Shown here: positions 1-6,706 of the stretch, piece by piece | How the letters are laid out: every line of letters begins with the position of its first letter | How positions within the stretch are numbered: the first letter of the stretch is position 1 | NCBI GenBank assembly: GCA_020025055.1 | Contig: JAHHST010000030.1 | Coordinates: forward strand, 1 to 16,301 | Length of the DNA: 16,301 nucleotides | Reading direction: 5' to 3' | Source: Longicatena sp. | GTDB lineage: Bacteria > Bacillota_I > Bacilli_A > Erysipelotrichales > Erysipelotrichaceae | Program-made: the position numbers and the translations under genes | The notes under the pieces: model-generated | What the model was told of the DNA's origin: nothing | Databases searched by the model: none | What the model saw: the letters and a program-made list of their open reading frames with translations, nothing else

Positions 1-93
1 ATATTCATATTATAAAATGACAATATAAGTTTTATAAAATTATTGTTTAATTTTCTTATTCATGTTCACACTAATATCAGTGGAGGTATCTGT

Positions 94-1974
94 ATGAGGT
101 TATTAAAGAAAATATTACTTGTTATTTTATTTAGTAGTATTACATTATTTTTAGGTATTTACATATACGCATTCTTTGCTCCGATTGATTTATTGGCGAA
201 AAGAAATAATATTACAATCTATGATTGTAATGAATCGATTCTATATGAATCTAATTTTAAACGTAATATGGAGTGGACACCATTATCGAATATACCAAAG
301 AAAATTCAAAATGCCTTTTTATGCGTAGAAGACAAACGATTTTATTATCATCCTGGTTTTGATCCAATCCGAATTACAAAAGCTGTATTGACTAATCTTA
401 TACACGGAAAAATACTACAAGGTGGTTCCACAATCACACAGCAATATGCCAAAAATCTTTTTTTAACCAATGAGCAATCTATTACTAGAAAAATAAAAGA
501 ATTCATTTATTCTGCGCAATTAGAAATGCATTATGATAAATCAACTATTTTGGAAGGATATTTAAATACAGTTTATTTTGGACATGGCATATATGGAATT
601 AATTCTGCAAGCCATTTTTTCTTTAATAAAAAACTATCTGATCTTAACAATGCAGAAATTGCAATGCTTGTTGGAATTCCTAATGGTCCATCCGTATATT
701 CTCCACTTCTAAATAAAGAGCATTCTAAAAAACGACAATCTCTTGTTTTATCTTGTATGTTAAAAAATAATTTAATTTCTAAAGATGAATTACAACAAGC
801 ACTACAAACAAAATTAAAATTATCATCAAGTATTTTAGAATCGCCCTCTGTGAATCGATATTACATAGATGCGACTTTAGCTCAATTAAAACAATTACAA
901 TTAGATGCAACTGGTCCCTTAGAAATTTATACGAACTATGATCCAAATGTACAGGCCATTTTAGATAATTCGATAAAAAATAATTTAGATTTAGATAATG
1001 ACTTAGAATGTGCTGGAATTATCGTCCAACCATTTACTAGCAACATCTTAGCAATCGCAGGTGGAAAAGATTATACCATTTCACAATATAATCGAGCAAT
1101 CTATTCAAAACGTCAAGTTGCCAGTACTATAAAACCATTGCTATATTACTGTGCTTTAGAAAATGGCTTTACACCTTCCACACAATTTTTATCGCAAAAA
1201 ACGACTTTCCAATTAGCAAACAATGAAACCTATTCACCAAGCAACTATAATGACAACTACGCGAATAAAAAGATATCGATGATTCATGCAATCGCAACTA
1301 GCGATAACATATATGCAGTAAAGACGCACTTATTTCTAGGCATTCAAACATTACATGATGCATTACAAAAGTTTGATATTCCAGTTAGTGCTCCTTTGCC
1401 TAGTGATGCTCTTGGAACGATTCCAATGAGTCTATTAGAAATTTCACGTATTTATACTACTCTAGCATCGGAAGGTTTATATCAAAAGCCATCCTTCATT
1501 TCTTCCATCGAAAGTAACGGGAAAACAATCTATAAGCATCATACAAACTCAAAGCAATTATTTTCTAGAGATCATACACTCATCTTATCGCAAATGTTAA
1601 CAAGTCCTTTTGACAATAAAAATGTCGGACATACATTTCCTTCCATGTATGGATATCAATGCAAACCTAAAATTGCCATTAAAACTGGTACAAGTAATTG
1701 GGATTCACTTGAAATCGGATATACTCCTGAATATCTTGTAGAAGTGTGGGCTGGATTTGATGATAATCGACAACTAGATAGTAAGTACTATCACTATACC
1801 AAAAATATTTTTTGCGAAATATTTAATGATTTATATAAAAACAAACCCTCTATATGGTACCAGCCAAGCAATCAAATAACCGAAATTAAAGTTGATCCAA
1901 TCTCTGGAGAGCCAAGCGAACTAGGAAGTGTGTATTGGTTTCATAAAAATACCGAAAACTATGCTAATCCATAA
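94..1974 (+). CDS. Class A penicillin-binding protein (transglycosylase/transpeptidase)
   Basis: Bifunctional peptidoglycan synthase that polymerises lipid II glycan strands and cross-links stem peptides outside the membrane. The 626-residue product has one N-terminal membrane anchor (about residues 4-28). A GT51 transglycosylase domain follows, with EDKRFYYHPGFD (catalytic Glu79), GGSTITQQ (110-117) and the YLNTVYFG motif (156-163). The transpeptidase domain (about 300-580) has all three penicillin-binding motifs: STIK (Ser344 nucleophile, Lys347), SDN (403-405) and KTGT (530-533). I chose the ATG at 94 because GGAGGT at 82-87 lies 6 nt upstream; a TTG at 43 would add 17 residues ahead of that ribosome-binding site. 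It looks intact and compact, with no C-terminal extension. No clear promoter is visible in the 93 bases before it. The subtype (PbpF, PBP2A or PBP1-like) cannot be settled by eye, so no symbol is given. Confidence 0.93.
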   Translation: MRLLKKILLVILFSSITLFLGIYIYAFFAPIDLLAKRNNITIYDCNESILYESNFKRNMEWTPLSNIPKKIQNAFLCVEDKRFYYHPGFDPIRITKAVLTNLIHGKILQGGSTITQQYAKNLFLTNEQSITRKIKEFIYSAQLEMHYDKSTILEGYLNTVYFGHGIYGINSASHFFFNKKLSDLNNAEIAMLVGIPNGPSVYSPLLNKEHSKKRQSLVLSCMLKNNLISKDELQQALQTKLKLSSSILESPSVNRYYIDATLAQLKQLQLDATGPLEIYTNYDPNVQAILDNSIKNNLDLDNDLECAGIIVQPFTSNILAIAGGKDYTISQYNRAIYSKRQVASTIKPLLYYCALENGFTPSTQFLSQKTTFQLANNETYSPSNYNDNYANKKISMIHAIATSDNIYAVKTHLFLGIQTLHDALQKFDIPVSAPLPSDALGTIPMSLLEISRIYTTLASEGLYQKPSFISSIESNGKTIYKHHTNSKQLFSRDHTLILSQMLTSPFDNKNVGHTFPSMYGYQCKPKIAIKTGTSNWDSLEIGYTPEYLVEVWAGFDDNRQLDSKYYHYTKNIFCEIFNDLYKNKPSIWYQPSNQITEIKVDPISGEPSELGSVYWFHKNTENYANP

Positions 1975-1979
1975 AATTC

Positions 1980-2000
1980 ATTAATTTTTATTAATTTTTT
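1980..2000 (+). terminator. Possible weak terminator after the PBP gene
   Basis: ATTAAT (1980-1985) and ATTAAT (1990-1995) can pair around a TTTT loop and are followed by a T run, a few bases after the PBP stop. The stem is only 6 A-T pairs, so this is a weak candidate; nothing better is visible before the next promoter. Confidence 0.25.
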
Positions 2001-2049
2001 TAAAATTTTTTTGAAAGTTCAAAAAACACCTATAATAAGCATTTTTTTG

Positions 2050-2084
2050 GGCTTCATTCAAATTTTTTTAAGGCTTAATTCAAA
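2050..2084 (+). promoter_or_regulatory. Direct repeat upstream of the secreted hydrolase promoter
   Basis: GGCTTCATTCAAA (2050-2062) and GGCTTAATTCAAA (2072-2084) match at 12 of 13 positions and start 22 bp apart, about two helical turns. The second copy ends 19 bp before the -35 box at 2104. This is the arrangement expected of an activator, for example a response-regulator dimer binding one DNA face. The regulator is unknown. Confidence 0.45.
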
Positions 2085-2103
2085 AGAATTTTCTAAAAAT
2101 CGG

Positions 2104-2132
2104 TTGCACTATTAAAAACAGTTTGTTACAAT
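2104..2132 (+). promoter_or_regulatory. Sigma-A type promoter of the secreted hydrolase gene
   Basis: TTGCAC (2104-2109) and TACAAT (2127-2132) are separated by 17 bp and lie 26 bp before the ATG, close to consensus. Transcription should start near 2139, giving a very short leader containing only the GAGGTGA ribosome-binding site at 2148-2154. Confidence 0.75.
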
Positions 2133-2158
2133 GAAGCCGTTGATGTCGAGGTGATAAC

Positions 2159-3289
2159 ATGAACTTTATTGAAAAAAACACAAAAAAAGTTGCATTAATT
2201 CTAGGTATCGCTACTGCTGTTTCTGCAGTGACTACAGTTTATGCAGCTTCAAATACAGACGGATGGCACAATGGTGTATACTTAGTTGATGGAAAAGTAA
2301 AAACATCTTGGTTATTCGAAGAAACTGGTGAAGTTTATTACTTAAATTCAGAAGGAGCACCTGTCAAAGGTTGGCGTACAATTGATGACAATACATATTA
2401 TTTCAACGCAAATGGTGAACGTGTTAGTGGAAATGTTGTAATTGATGGATATCGTTATACATTCCAAAAAAACGGTAAACTATTATTAGGTTGGCAAGAT
2501 GATAACACTACTTATTACAATGAATTCGGTGTTAGAATTACTGGAAAACAAAAAATTGATGGAAAAACATATTACTTTAATGAACAAGGAATTAAACAAA
2601 CTGGATGGATTAAAGTAGACAATAAAAAAGTATATTTCACTAAAGATGGTTCTATGGCAACATCAAAAGTTAAAATCAATGGTGAAATGGTAACCTTTAA
2701 CAAAGATGGTTCTTTGAAAAAAGGCTGGTCTAAAAAAGATGGAGAATATTACTACTATCAATCTGGAGTTCTTACAAAAGGTTGGAAAAAAATTAATGGT
2801 AAACAATATTTCTTCAACAAAAAAGGTCAAGCATTAACTAACACAAAATACAAAGGTTATTCTTTTAACAAAAAAGGTGTCGCTACAAAAATCAAAAAGA
2901 AAAAAGCAGTTCAACATAATGACTATAACTATGATTTTGAAACTTCAAATACTTACGCTGGAAGTTATGTAAGTAATGATGGTATTGCAAATGCAGCATT
3001 AGCACAAGTTGGTGTTGCTCAAGACTGTACTATGTTAGCAACAAATGCATTAGCTGCTCAAGGAATTTACTTCCATGGTTGGCCATGGGAATATAAATCT
3101 CTTGGAACAGTTACATCAAATCCTCAAGCTGGAGACTTAATCTATTATGATGATGGTGGTGTTGGTCTTGCTCATATCGCCGTTTATATTGGTAATGGTC
3201 AAGCTGTACATGGTGGATATCATGGAAGTACTGTAGTTGCGTCAGCATATACAGGATCTGCTCCAGTATTTATTCATGTTGGTAAATAA
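2159..3289 (+). CDS. Secreted cell-wall-repeat protein with NlpC/P60-like cysteine hydrolase domain
   Basis: Probable secreted peptidoglycan hydrolase or amidase, 376 residues. A Sec signal peptide covers about residues 1-29 (lysine-rich start, hydrophobic core 11-24, likely cleavage after VYA). Residues about 35-245 are roughly ten choline-binding-like repeats of about 20 residues (GW.../YYFN..G patterns), which in related proteins hold the enzyme on wall polymers. A lysine-rich linker leads to a C-terminal domain of about 110 residues with Cys290 (AQDCTMLA), AGDLIYYDDGG, His339 (LAHIAVYIGNG) and His351 (VHGG), matching the Cys-His-His order of NlpC/P60 enzymes. The usual block before the Cys (YVWGG...DCSG) is not recognisable, so the family call is by pattern and substrate specificity is open. 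It is a single-gene unit with its own promoter, terminator and upstream direct repeats, so it is probably regulated individually. Confidence 0.82.
   Translation: MNFIEKNTKKVALILGIATAVSAVTTVYAASNTDGWHNGVYLVDGKVKTSWLFEETGEVYYLNSEGAPVKGWRTIDDNTYYFNANGERVSGNVVIDGYRYTFQKNGKLLLGWQDDNTTYYNEFGVRITGKQKIDGKTYYFNEQGIKQTGWIKVDNKKVYFTKDGSMATSKVKINGEMVTFNKDGSLKKGWSKKDGEYYYYQSGVLTKGWKKINGKQYFFNKKGQALTNTKYKGYSFNKKGVATKIKKKKAVQHNDYNYDFETSNTYAGSYVSNDGIANAALAQVGVAQDCTMLATNALAAQGIYFHGWPWEYKSLGTVTSNPQAGDLIYYDDGGVGLAHIAVYIGNGQAVHGGYHGSTVVASAYTGSAPVFIHVGK
2261..2893 (+). repeat. Coding tandem repeats: cell-wall-binding repeat array
   Basis: This part of the secreted hydrolase gene encodes about ten degenerate units of about 20 residues, each with an aromatic strand followed by Asn/Asp-Gly and Gly-Trp or Gly-Lys, for example DGKTYYFNEQG, NGKQYFFNKKG and NKKVYFTKDG. 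They resemble CW_1/choline-binding repeats. Lysine content rises towards the C-terminal units. Confidence 0.75.
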
Positions 3290-3300
3290 TTTTAGATTAC

Positions 3301-3345
3301 AAAAGCTCTATCACGTTTTTTAAAGCGTTTAGAGCTTTTTTTATA
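3301..3345 (+). terminator. Terminator of the secreted hydrolase gene
   Basis: AAAAGCTCTA (3301-3310) pairs with TAGAGCTTTT (3330-3339), followed by more T residues. The 19-nt loop can add a short ACG/CGT pairing. It lies 11 nt after the stop codon. Confidence 0.8.
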
Positions 3346-3426
3346 CTATTTTGAACAATATATGGATAAATTGACTTTTACCCTTTAAACGCGTTAAAAA
3401 GCCTTATACGCTAATTAAGAATATAT

Positions 3427-3462
3427 AAAAAAAGAGACGATCTTATAAATTGTCTCTTTTTT
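3427..3462 (-). terminator. Terminator of darA, potentially bidirectional
   Basis: GAGACGAT (3434-3441) pairs with ATTGTCTC (3449-3456), flanked by an A run on the left and a T run on the right, so it could stop transcription from both sides. It sits directly beyond the darA stop, between convergent transcription units. Confidence 0.8.
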
Positions 3463-3466
3463 ACAA

Positions 3467-3790
3467 TTATAGTTTAATAAATTTTTCTACATCGATAACA
3501 AATATTGTAGCTCCTCCAACTTGAACTTCTACAGGAAATGATGCATAACGACCAATATCATAAGAAGCAGTGCTTGGAACAACTTCTGTACGTCTTCTAC
3601 TATATTCTCCAATAACTTCAATTGCACGTTCTACCTTATCATCATCAGTTCCTACAATTAATGTTGTATTTCCTGCTCTTAAGAACCCTCCTGTAGTAGC
3701 AAGACGAGTTACCTGATAATTTTCTTTTGTTAAGGCACTAGAAACGGCAGGGCTATCATCGTTCGACATGATTGCTAAAATTAATTTCAT
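3467..3790 (-). CDS. darA: Cyclic-di-AMP receptor DarA (PstA/YaaQ family, PII-like)
   Basis: Small cytosolic trimeric signal protein that binds cyclic di-AMP. At 107 residues it has the normal family length. The conserved ligand-binding stretch is present at residues 27-47: Thr28-Arg29, TTGGFLR (32-38), then Asn41-Thr42 and IVG. The segment RRRTEVVP (65-72) matches the flexible loop region before the C-terminal strand. The ATG is preceded by AAAGGAGTC (3798-3806), a strong ribosome-binding site. It is a single-gene unit with its own promoter. In B. subtilis the homologue lies near tmk/holB; here it stands next to ychF on the same strand but behind the ychF terminator. The downstream target of the family is not well defined, so the effect of binding is not inferred. 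Family assignment is firm. Confidence 0.93.
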   Translation of the reverse strand: MKLILAIMSNDDSPAVSSALTKENYQVTRLATTGGFLRAGNTTLIVGTDDDKVERAIEVIGEYSRRRTEVVPSTASYDIGRYASFPVEVQVGGATIFVIDVEKFIKL

Positions 3791-3820
3791 GATCTATGAC
3801 TCCTTTCGTATTATAGCTAT

Positions 3821-3849
3821 ATAATAGCACTAATGAAACGCTTTTACAA
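3821..3849 (-). promoter_or_regulatory. darA promoter
   Basis: On the minus strand TTGTAA (complement of 3844-3849) is followed after 17 bp by TATTAT (complement of 3821-3826), giving a short leader with the ribosome-binding site at 3798-3806. The spacer contains AAAGCGTTT, which also occurs at 3322-3330. Confidence 0.65.
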
Positions 3850-3930
3850 TTCATTATTATTTTTCATTTGTTTTCAATATACTCATATAATTTTTATATT
3901 ACTTCTTTTCTATATTTTAAAATACTTTTT

Positions 3931-3964
3931 AAAATATAAAAAGCACGAGTATAACTCATGCTTT
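3931..3964 (-). terminator. ychF terminator overlapping its stop codon
   Basis: On the minus strand AAAGCATGAGT pairs with ACTCGTGCTTT (one imperfect pair), followed by T-rich sequence. The first bases of the stem are part of the ychF stop codon at 3963-3965. Confidence 0.75.
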
Positions 3965-5066
3965 AAACATTAAATCTAAAGTGCAAAATATCTCCATCTT
4001 GAACTACGTATTCTTTTCCTTCCAATCGAAGTTTTCCTGCTTCTTTAACTGCTTGTTCGCTCTCTAATTCATCAATATCTTCAAATCGATAACATTCAGC
4101 ACGAATGAATCCTTTTTCAAAGTCTGTATGAATAACACCTGCACATTGTGGAGCTAACATACCTTTATGGAATGTCCATGCACGACATTCATCTTCTCCA
4201 GCTGTCAAGAATGTACATAAATCAAGAATTTGATAAGCGGTTTTAATAACACGATCTAATCCACTTTCAGGAATTCCTAATTCTTGTAAAAACATATTTT
4301 TTTCTTCTTTATCTAAGCTAGATAATTCTTCTTCAATTTTTGCACAGATTGGAACTACTTGATTATGTTCACGATCTGCTAATTCTTTTACCTTTTGATA
4401 ATATACATTGCTTTCTGGATCTGCAATCTCTTCTTCAGACATGTTTGCAATATAAATCATTGGTTTTATTGTTAATAAGTTAAATGCTTTAATTAGTAAT
4501 AATTCTTCTTTATCTAAATCTAATGTTCTTGCAGGTTTTCCTTCTTCTAATACTTCTTTTAATTTTTTTAATACAGATACTTCAGCAACTGAATCTTTAT
4601 CTTTATTTGTCATTGCTTTACGTTCAACCTTGCTTAAACGATTATCCACTGTTTGTAAATCAGCCATTACTAATTCAAGATTAATGATATCAATATCACG
4701 TATTGGATCTACACTTCCTTCAACGTGTGTAATATTATTATCATCAAAACAACGAACTACATGACAAATTGCATCTGTTAATCGGATATTACTTAAGAAT
4801 TGGTTTCCTAAACCTTCTCCTTTACTTGCCCCTTTTACAAGCCCTGCAATATCTGTAAATTCAAATGTTGTATAAATTGTTTTCTTTGGATGAAATAATT
4901 CAACAAGACGATCAATTCGATAATCAGGAACTTCAACAACTCCTACGTTAGGTTGAATTGTTGCAAAAGGATAATTCGCTGCTTCTACTTGCGATTTTGT
5001 AATTGCGTTAAATAATGTTGACTTTCCTACGTTAGGAAGCCCTACAATTCCTGCTGTTAATGCCAT
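3963..5066 (-). CDS. ychF: Redox-regulated ATPase YchF (Obg-family P-loop protein)
   Basis: Ribosome-associated P-loop NTPase of the Obg/TRAFAC class that prefers ATP, at the usual length (367 residues). The P-loop is GLPNVGKS (residues 9-16), the G3 motif DIAG (72-75), and the specificity motif is NMSE (208-211) instead of the GTPase NKxD, which explains ATP preference in this family. A helical coiled-coil insert occupies about 125-190. The C-terminal TGS-like domain starts near 283 (TAGEDECRAWTF) and ends in the conserved VVQDGDILHFRFNV. AGAGGAA lies before the ATG. The gene has its own promoter at 5091-5119, and the hairpin that ends the yyzM operon separates it from that operon. In B. subtilis yyzM also sits immediately upstream of ychF (yyaF), so the neighbourhood is conserved even though transcription looks split here. 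Confidence 0.96.
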   Translation of the reverse strand: MALTAGIVGLPNVGKSTLFNAITKSQVEAANYPFATIQPNVGVVEVPDYRIDRLVELFHPKKTIYTTFEFTDIAGLVKGASKGEGLGNQFLSNIRLTDAICHVVRCFDDNNITHVEGSVDPIRDIDIINLELVMADLQTVDNRLSKVERKAMTNKDKDSVAEVSVLKKLKEVLEEGKPARTLDLDKEELLLIKAFNLLTIKPMIYIANMSEEEIADPESNVYYQKVKELADREHNQVVPICAKIEEELSSLDKEEKNMFLQELGIPESGLDRVIKTAYQILDLCTFLTAGEDECRAWTFHKGMLAPQCAGVIHTDFEKGFIRAECYRFEDIDELESEQAVKEAGKLRLEGKEYVVQDGDILHFRFNV

Positions 5067-5090
5067 ACTATCATTCCTCTCAATGTTATC

Positions 5091-5119
5091 ATTCTATCTT
5101 TTTTTTTGGTATTATGCAA
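5091..5119 (-). promoter_or_regulatory. ychF promoter
   Basis: Minus strand TTGCAT (complement of 5114-5119), a 17-bp spacer with a nine-A tract, then TAGAAT (complement of 5091-5096). It lies between the yyzM terminator and the ychF ribosome-binding site. Confidence 0.65.
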
Positions 5120-5128
5120 CCATTTCAA

Positions 5129-5155
5129 TAAAAAAGAGATTGCATTTAGCAATCT
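5129..5155 (-). terminator. Terminator of the map-dtd-folD-yyzM operon
   Basis: On the minus strand AGATTGC (complement of 5149-5155), a 5-nt loop, GCAATCT (complement of 5137-5143), then a T-rich tail. The yyzM stop codon (5146-5148) lies in the loop, so gene end and terminator are fully overlapped. Confidence 0.8.
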
Positions 5156-5364
5156 TCTTGGTTTTCTTTTGGAGCATGTTCAATAATTCTTTTTAATTTT
5201 TTTTCAAACTCTACTCTTGGAAATAAAACACTCGTACCACACCCTAAACATTTTATACGAATATCTGCTCCCATTCGAATAATTTTCCAATGTTTAGATT
5301 TATGACATGGATGTTCTTTTTTCATTTCAACAATATCATTTAAGCCATATTCTTCTTTAACCAT
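5146..5364 (-). CDS. yyzM: DUF951 family protein (YyzM-like)
   Basis: Small conserved Firmicute protein of unknown function, 72 residues. It has the DUF951 pattern: an N-terminal GLNDIVEMKKEHPC block, WKIIRMGADIRIKC, then GCG and FPRVEFEKKLKRI. Cys20, Cys39 and Cys42 could form part of a metal site, but this is only a reading of spacing. Two ATGs lie two codons apart. I chose the inner one (5364) because AGAGGAA (5371-5377) would directly abut the outer ATG at 5370 but is about 6 nt from the inner one. The ribosome-binding site overlaps the folD stop codon (5376-5378), suggesting translational coupling. It is the last gene of the map-dtd-folD operon. In B. subtilis yyzM also lies immediately upstream of ychF, as here. 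Confidence 0.85.
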   Translation of the reverse strand: MVKEEYGLNDIVEMKKEHPCHKSKHWKIIRMGADIRIKCLGCGTSVLFPRVEFEKKLKRIIEHAPKENQEDC

Positions 5365-5375
5365 ATACATTTCCT

Positions 5376-6233
5376 CTATTTATTTTCTTTTAAATTATAA
5401 GAATGAATTGTATTTTCTAATAACATTGTAATTGTCATAGGACCAACACCTTTAGGAACTGGTGTAATATAACTTACCTTATCAATTACATCATCAAAAT
5501 CAACATCTCCACAAAGTTTATTATGTTCATCACGATTAATTCCAACATCAATAACAACTGCTCCATCTTTTACCCAATTACGATTAATTAAACGAGCTTT
5601 TCCAACAGAAACAATTAAAATATCTGCTTGTGATGCAACTTGCTCTATATTCTGTGTTCTTGAATGACATACAGAAACTGTAGCATTGTGATTAATCAAC
5701 AACTGAACAAGTGGTTTTCCAACAATATTACTTCTTCCAATAACAACTGCGTGTTTTCCACTTAAATCACTCATTCCTATTTCTTCTAAAATTCGAATAA
5801 TCCCTTTTGGAGTACATGAAATGAATGTTTCTTCTTGTAACATCATTTTACCTAAATTGTAAGGATGAAATCCATCTACATCTTTAGATGGGTCAATTGC
5901 ATGAAGGATCTTATGTTCATCGATTTGTTTTGGCAATGGTAATTGAACTAAAATTCCATCAACACTACGGTCTTCATTTAAAGATTTTACAACCTCTAAT
6001 AATTCTTCTTGAGTCGTTGTTTCGGGTAATTTTACCATTTCATTTTCCATTCCAATTTCAGTACATGCTTTTTCTTTCCCTTTTACATAGGAAATACTAG
6101 CAGGATTTTCTCCTACTAATACAACAACTAATTTTGGTAGTCTTTTTCCTGATTCTTTTAAATTTTGAATGTATTCCGTCATTTCTAACTTTAATTTCTT
6201 TGCAATTTCACTACCATATACTACTACACCCAT
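5376..6233 (-). CDS. folD: Bifunctional methylenetetrahydrofolate dehydrogenase/cyclohydrolase FolD
   Basis: Cytosolic one-carbon enzyme that interconverts 5,10-methylene-, methenyl- and 10-formyl-tetrahydrofolate with NADP. The 285-residue product has the family length. The catalytic Tyr49 and Lys53 are in SYVKGKEKA; DGILVQLPLP (92-101) and KDVDGFHP (117-124) line the folate site; the nucleotide motif is GRSNIVGKP (166-174); DVGINR is at 229-234. The C-terminal signature reads PVPKGVGPMT (258-267), where the usual sequence is PVPGGVGPMT, so residue 261 is Lys in place of Gly. AGGAGA precedes the ATG by about 7 nt, just after the dtd stop with a gap of 10 nt. It is third in the map operon and supplies formyl groups that match the operon's protein-initiation and maturation theme. 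Call is firm. Confidence 0.96.
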   Translation of the reverse strand: MGVVVYGSEIAKKLKLEMTEYIQNLKESGKRLPKLVVVLVGENPASISYVKGKEKACTEIGMENEMVKLPETTTQEELLEVVKSLNEDRSVDGILVQLPLPKQIDEHKILHAIDPSKDVDGFHPYNLGKMMLQEETFISCTPKGIIRILEEIGMSDLSGKHAVVIGRSNIVGKPLVQLLINHNATVSVCHSRTQNIEQVASQADILIVSVGKARLINRNWVKDGAVVIDVGINRDEHNKLCGDVDFDDVIDKVSYITPVPKGVGPMTITMLLENTIHSYNLKENK

Positions 6234-6243
6234 AATTCATCTC

Positions 6244-6690
6244 CTATAATTCGTCGCTATCCAAAATAATTGTTATTGGACCGTCGTTTAATAATTCTAT
6301 TTTCATATCTGCCCCAAAAACTCCTGTTGGAACAGTTAATCCGTATGTACGTAATTCTTCATTAAATAATTCGTACAATTGATTTGCTTGTTCAGGTTTT
6401 GCTGCTTTTTCAAATCCAGGTCTTCTTCCTCTTTTACAATTTGCATATAAAGTAAATTGCGAAACAGAAAGAATATCCCCATTTACATCAGCTAAACACT
6501 TATTCATTTTTCCATTTTCATCTTCAAACACACGCATTTCTGCACATTTTTTTGCAACTTTTTTCACGATTTCTTCATTATCACTTTGTGTAATACCAAC
6601 AAGAGCTAAGAAGCCATCATCAATTTTTCCATGTACTACTCCATCAATTGTGCATGATGCGTAACGTACTCTTTGTAAAACAACTCTCAT
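6244..6690 (-). CDS. dtd: D-aminoacyl-tRNA deacylase
   Basis: Proofreading hydrolase that removes D-amino acids (and glycine mischarged on tRNA-Ala) from tRNAs, acting as a cytosolic homodimer. It is 148 residues, the family norm. The conserved active-site motifs are both present: SQFTLYA (residues 77-83) and the cross-subunit Gly-cisPro loop NDGPITI (135-141). MRVVLQRVRYASC at the start and RGRRPGFEKAA (87-97) are also typical. The ribosome-binding site is AAAAGGT in the 16-nt gap after map. It is the second gene of the map-dtd-folD-yyzM operon. B. subtilis dtd follows relA instead, so this pairing is local to this lineage or its relatives. Confidence 0.96.
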   Translation of the reverse strand: MRVVLQRVRYASCTIDGVVHGKIDDGFLALVGITQSDNEEIVKKVAKKCAEMRVFEDENGKMNKCLADVNGDILSVSQFTLYANCKRGRRPGFEKAAKPEQANQLYELFNEELRTYGLTVPTGVFGADMKIELLNDGPITIILDSDEL

Positions 6691-6706
6691 GTATGTTACC
6701 TTTTCA

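Noticed and set aside
43..93. TTG start 17 codons upstream for the PBP
   Set aside because: The ribosome-binding site GGAGGT at 82-87 lies inside that extension and is ideally placed for the ATG at 94, which is followed by the normal lysine-plus-hydrophobic anchor.
3827..3849. TGAAACGC/GCGTTTCA in the darA promoter as a CcpA cre site
   Set aside because: The distance between TG and CG does not fit the cre consensus in either orientation.
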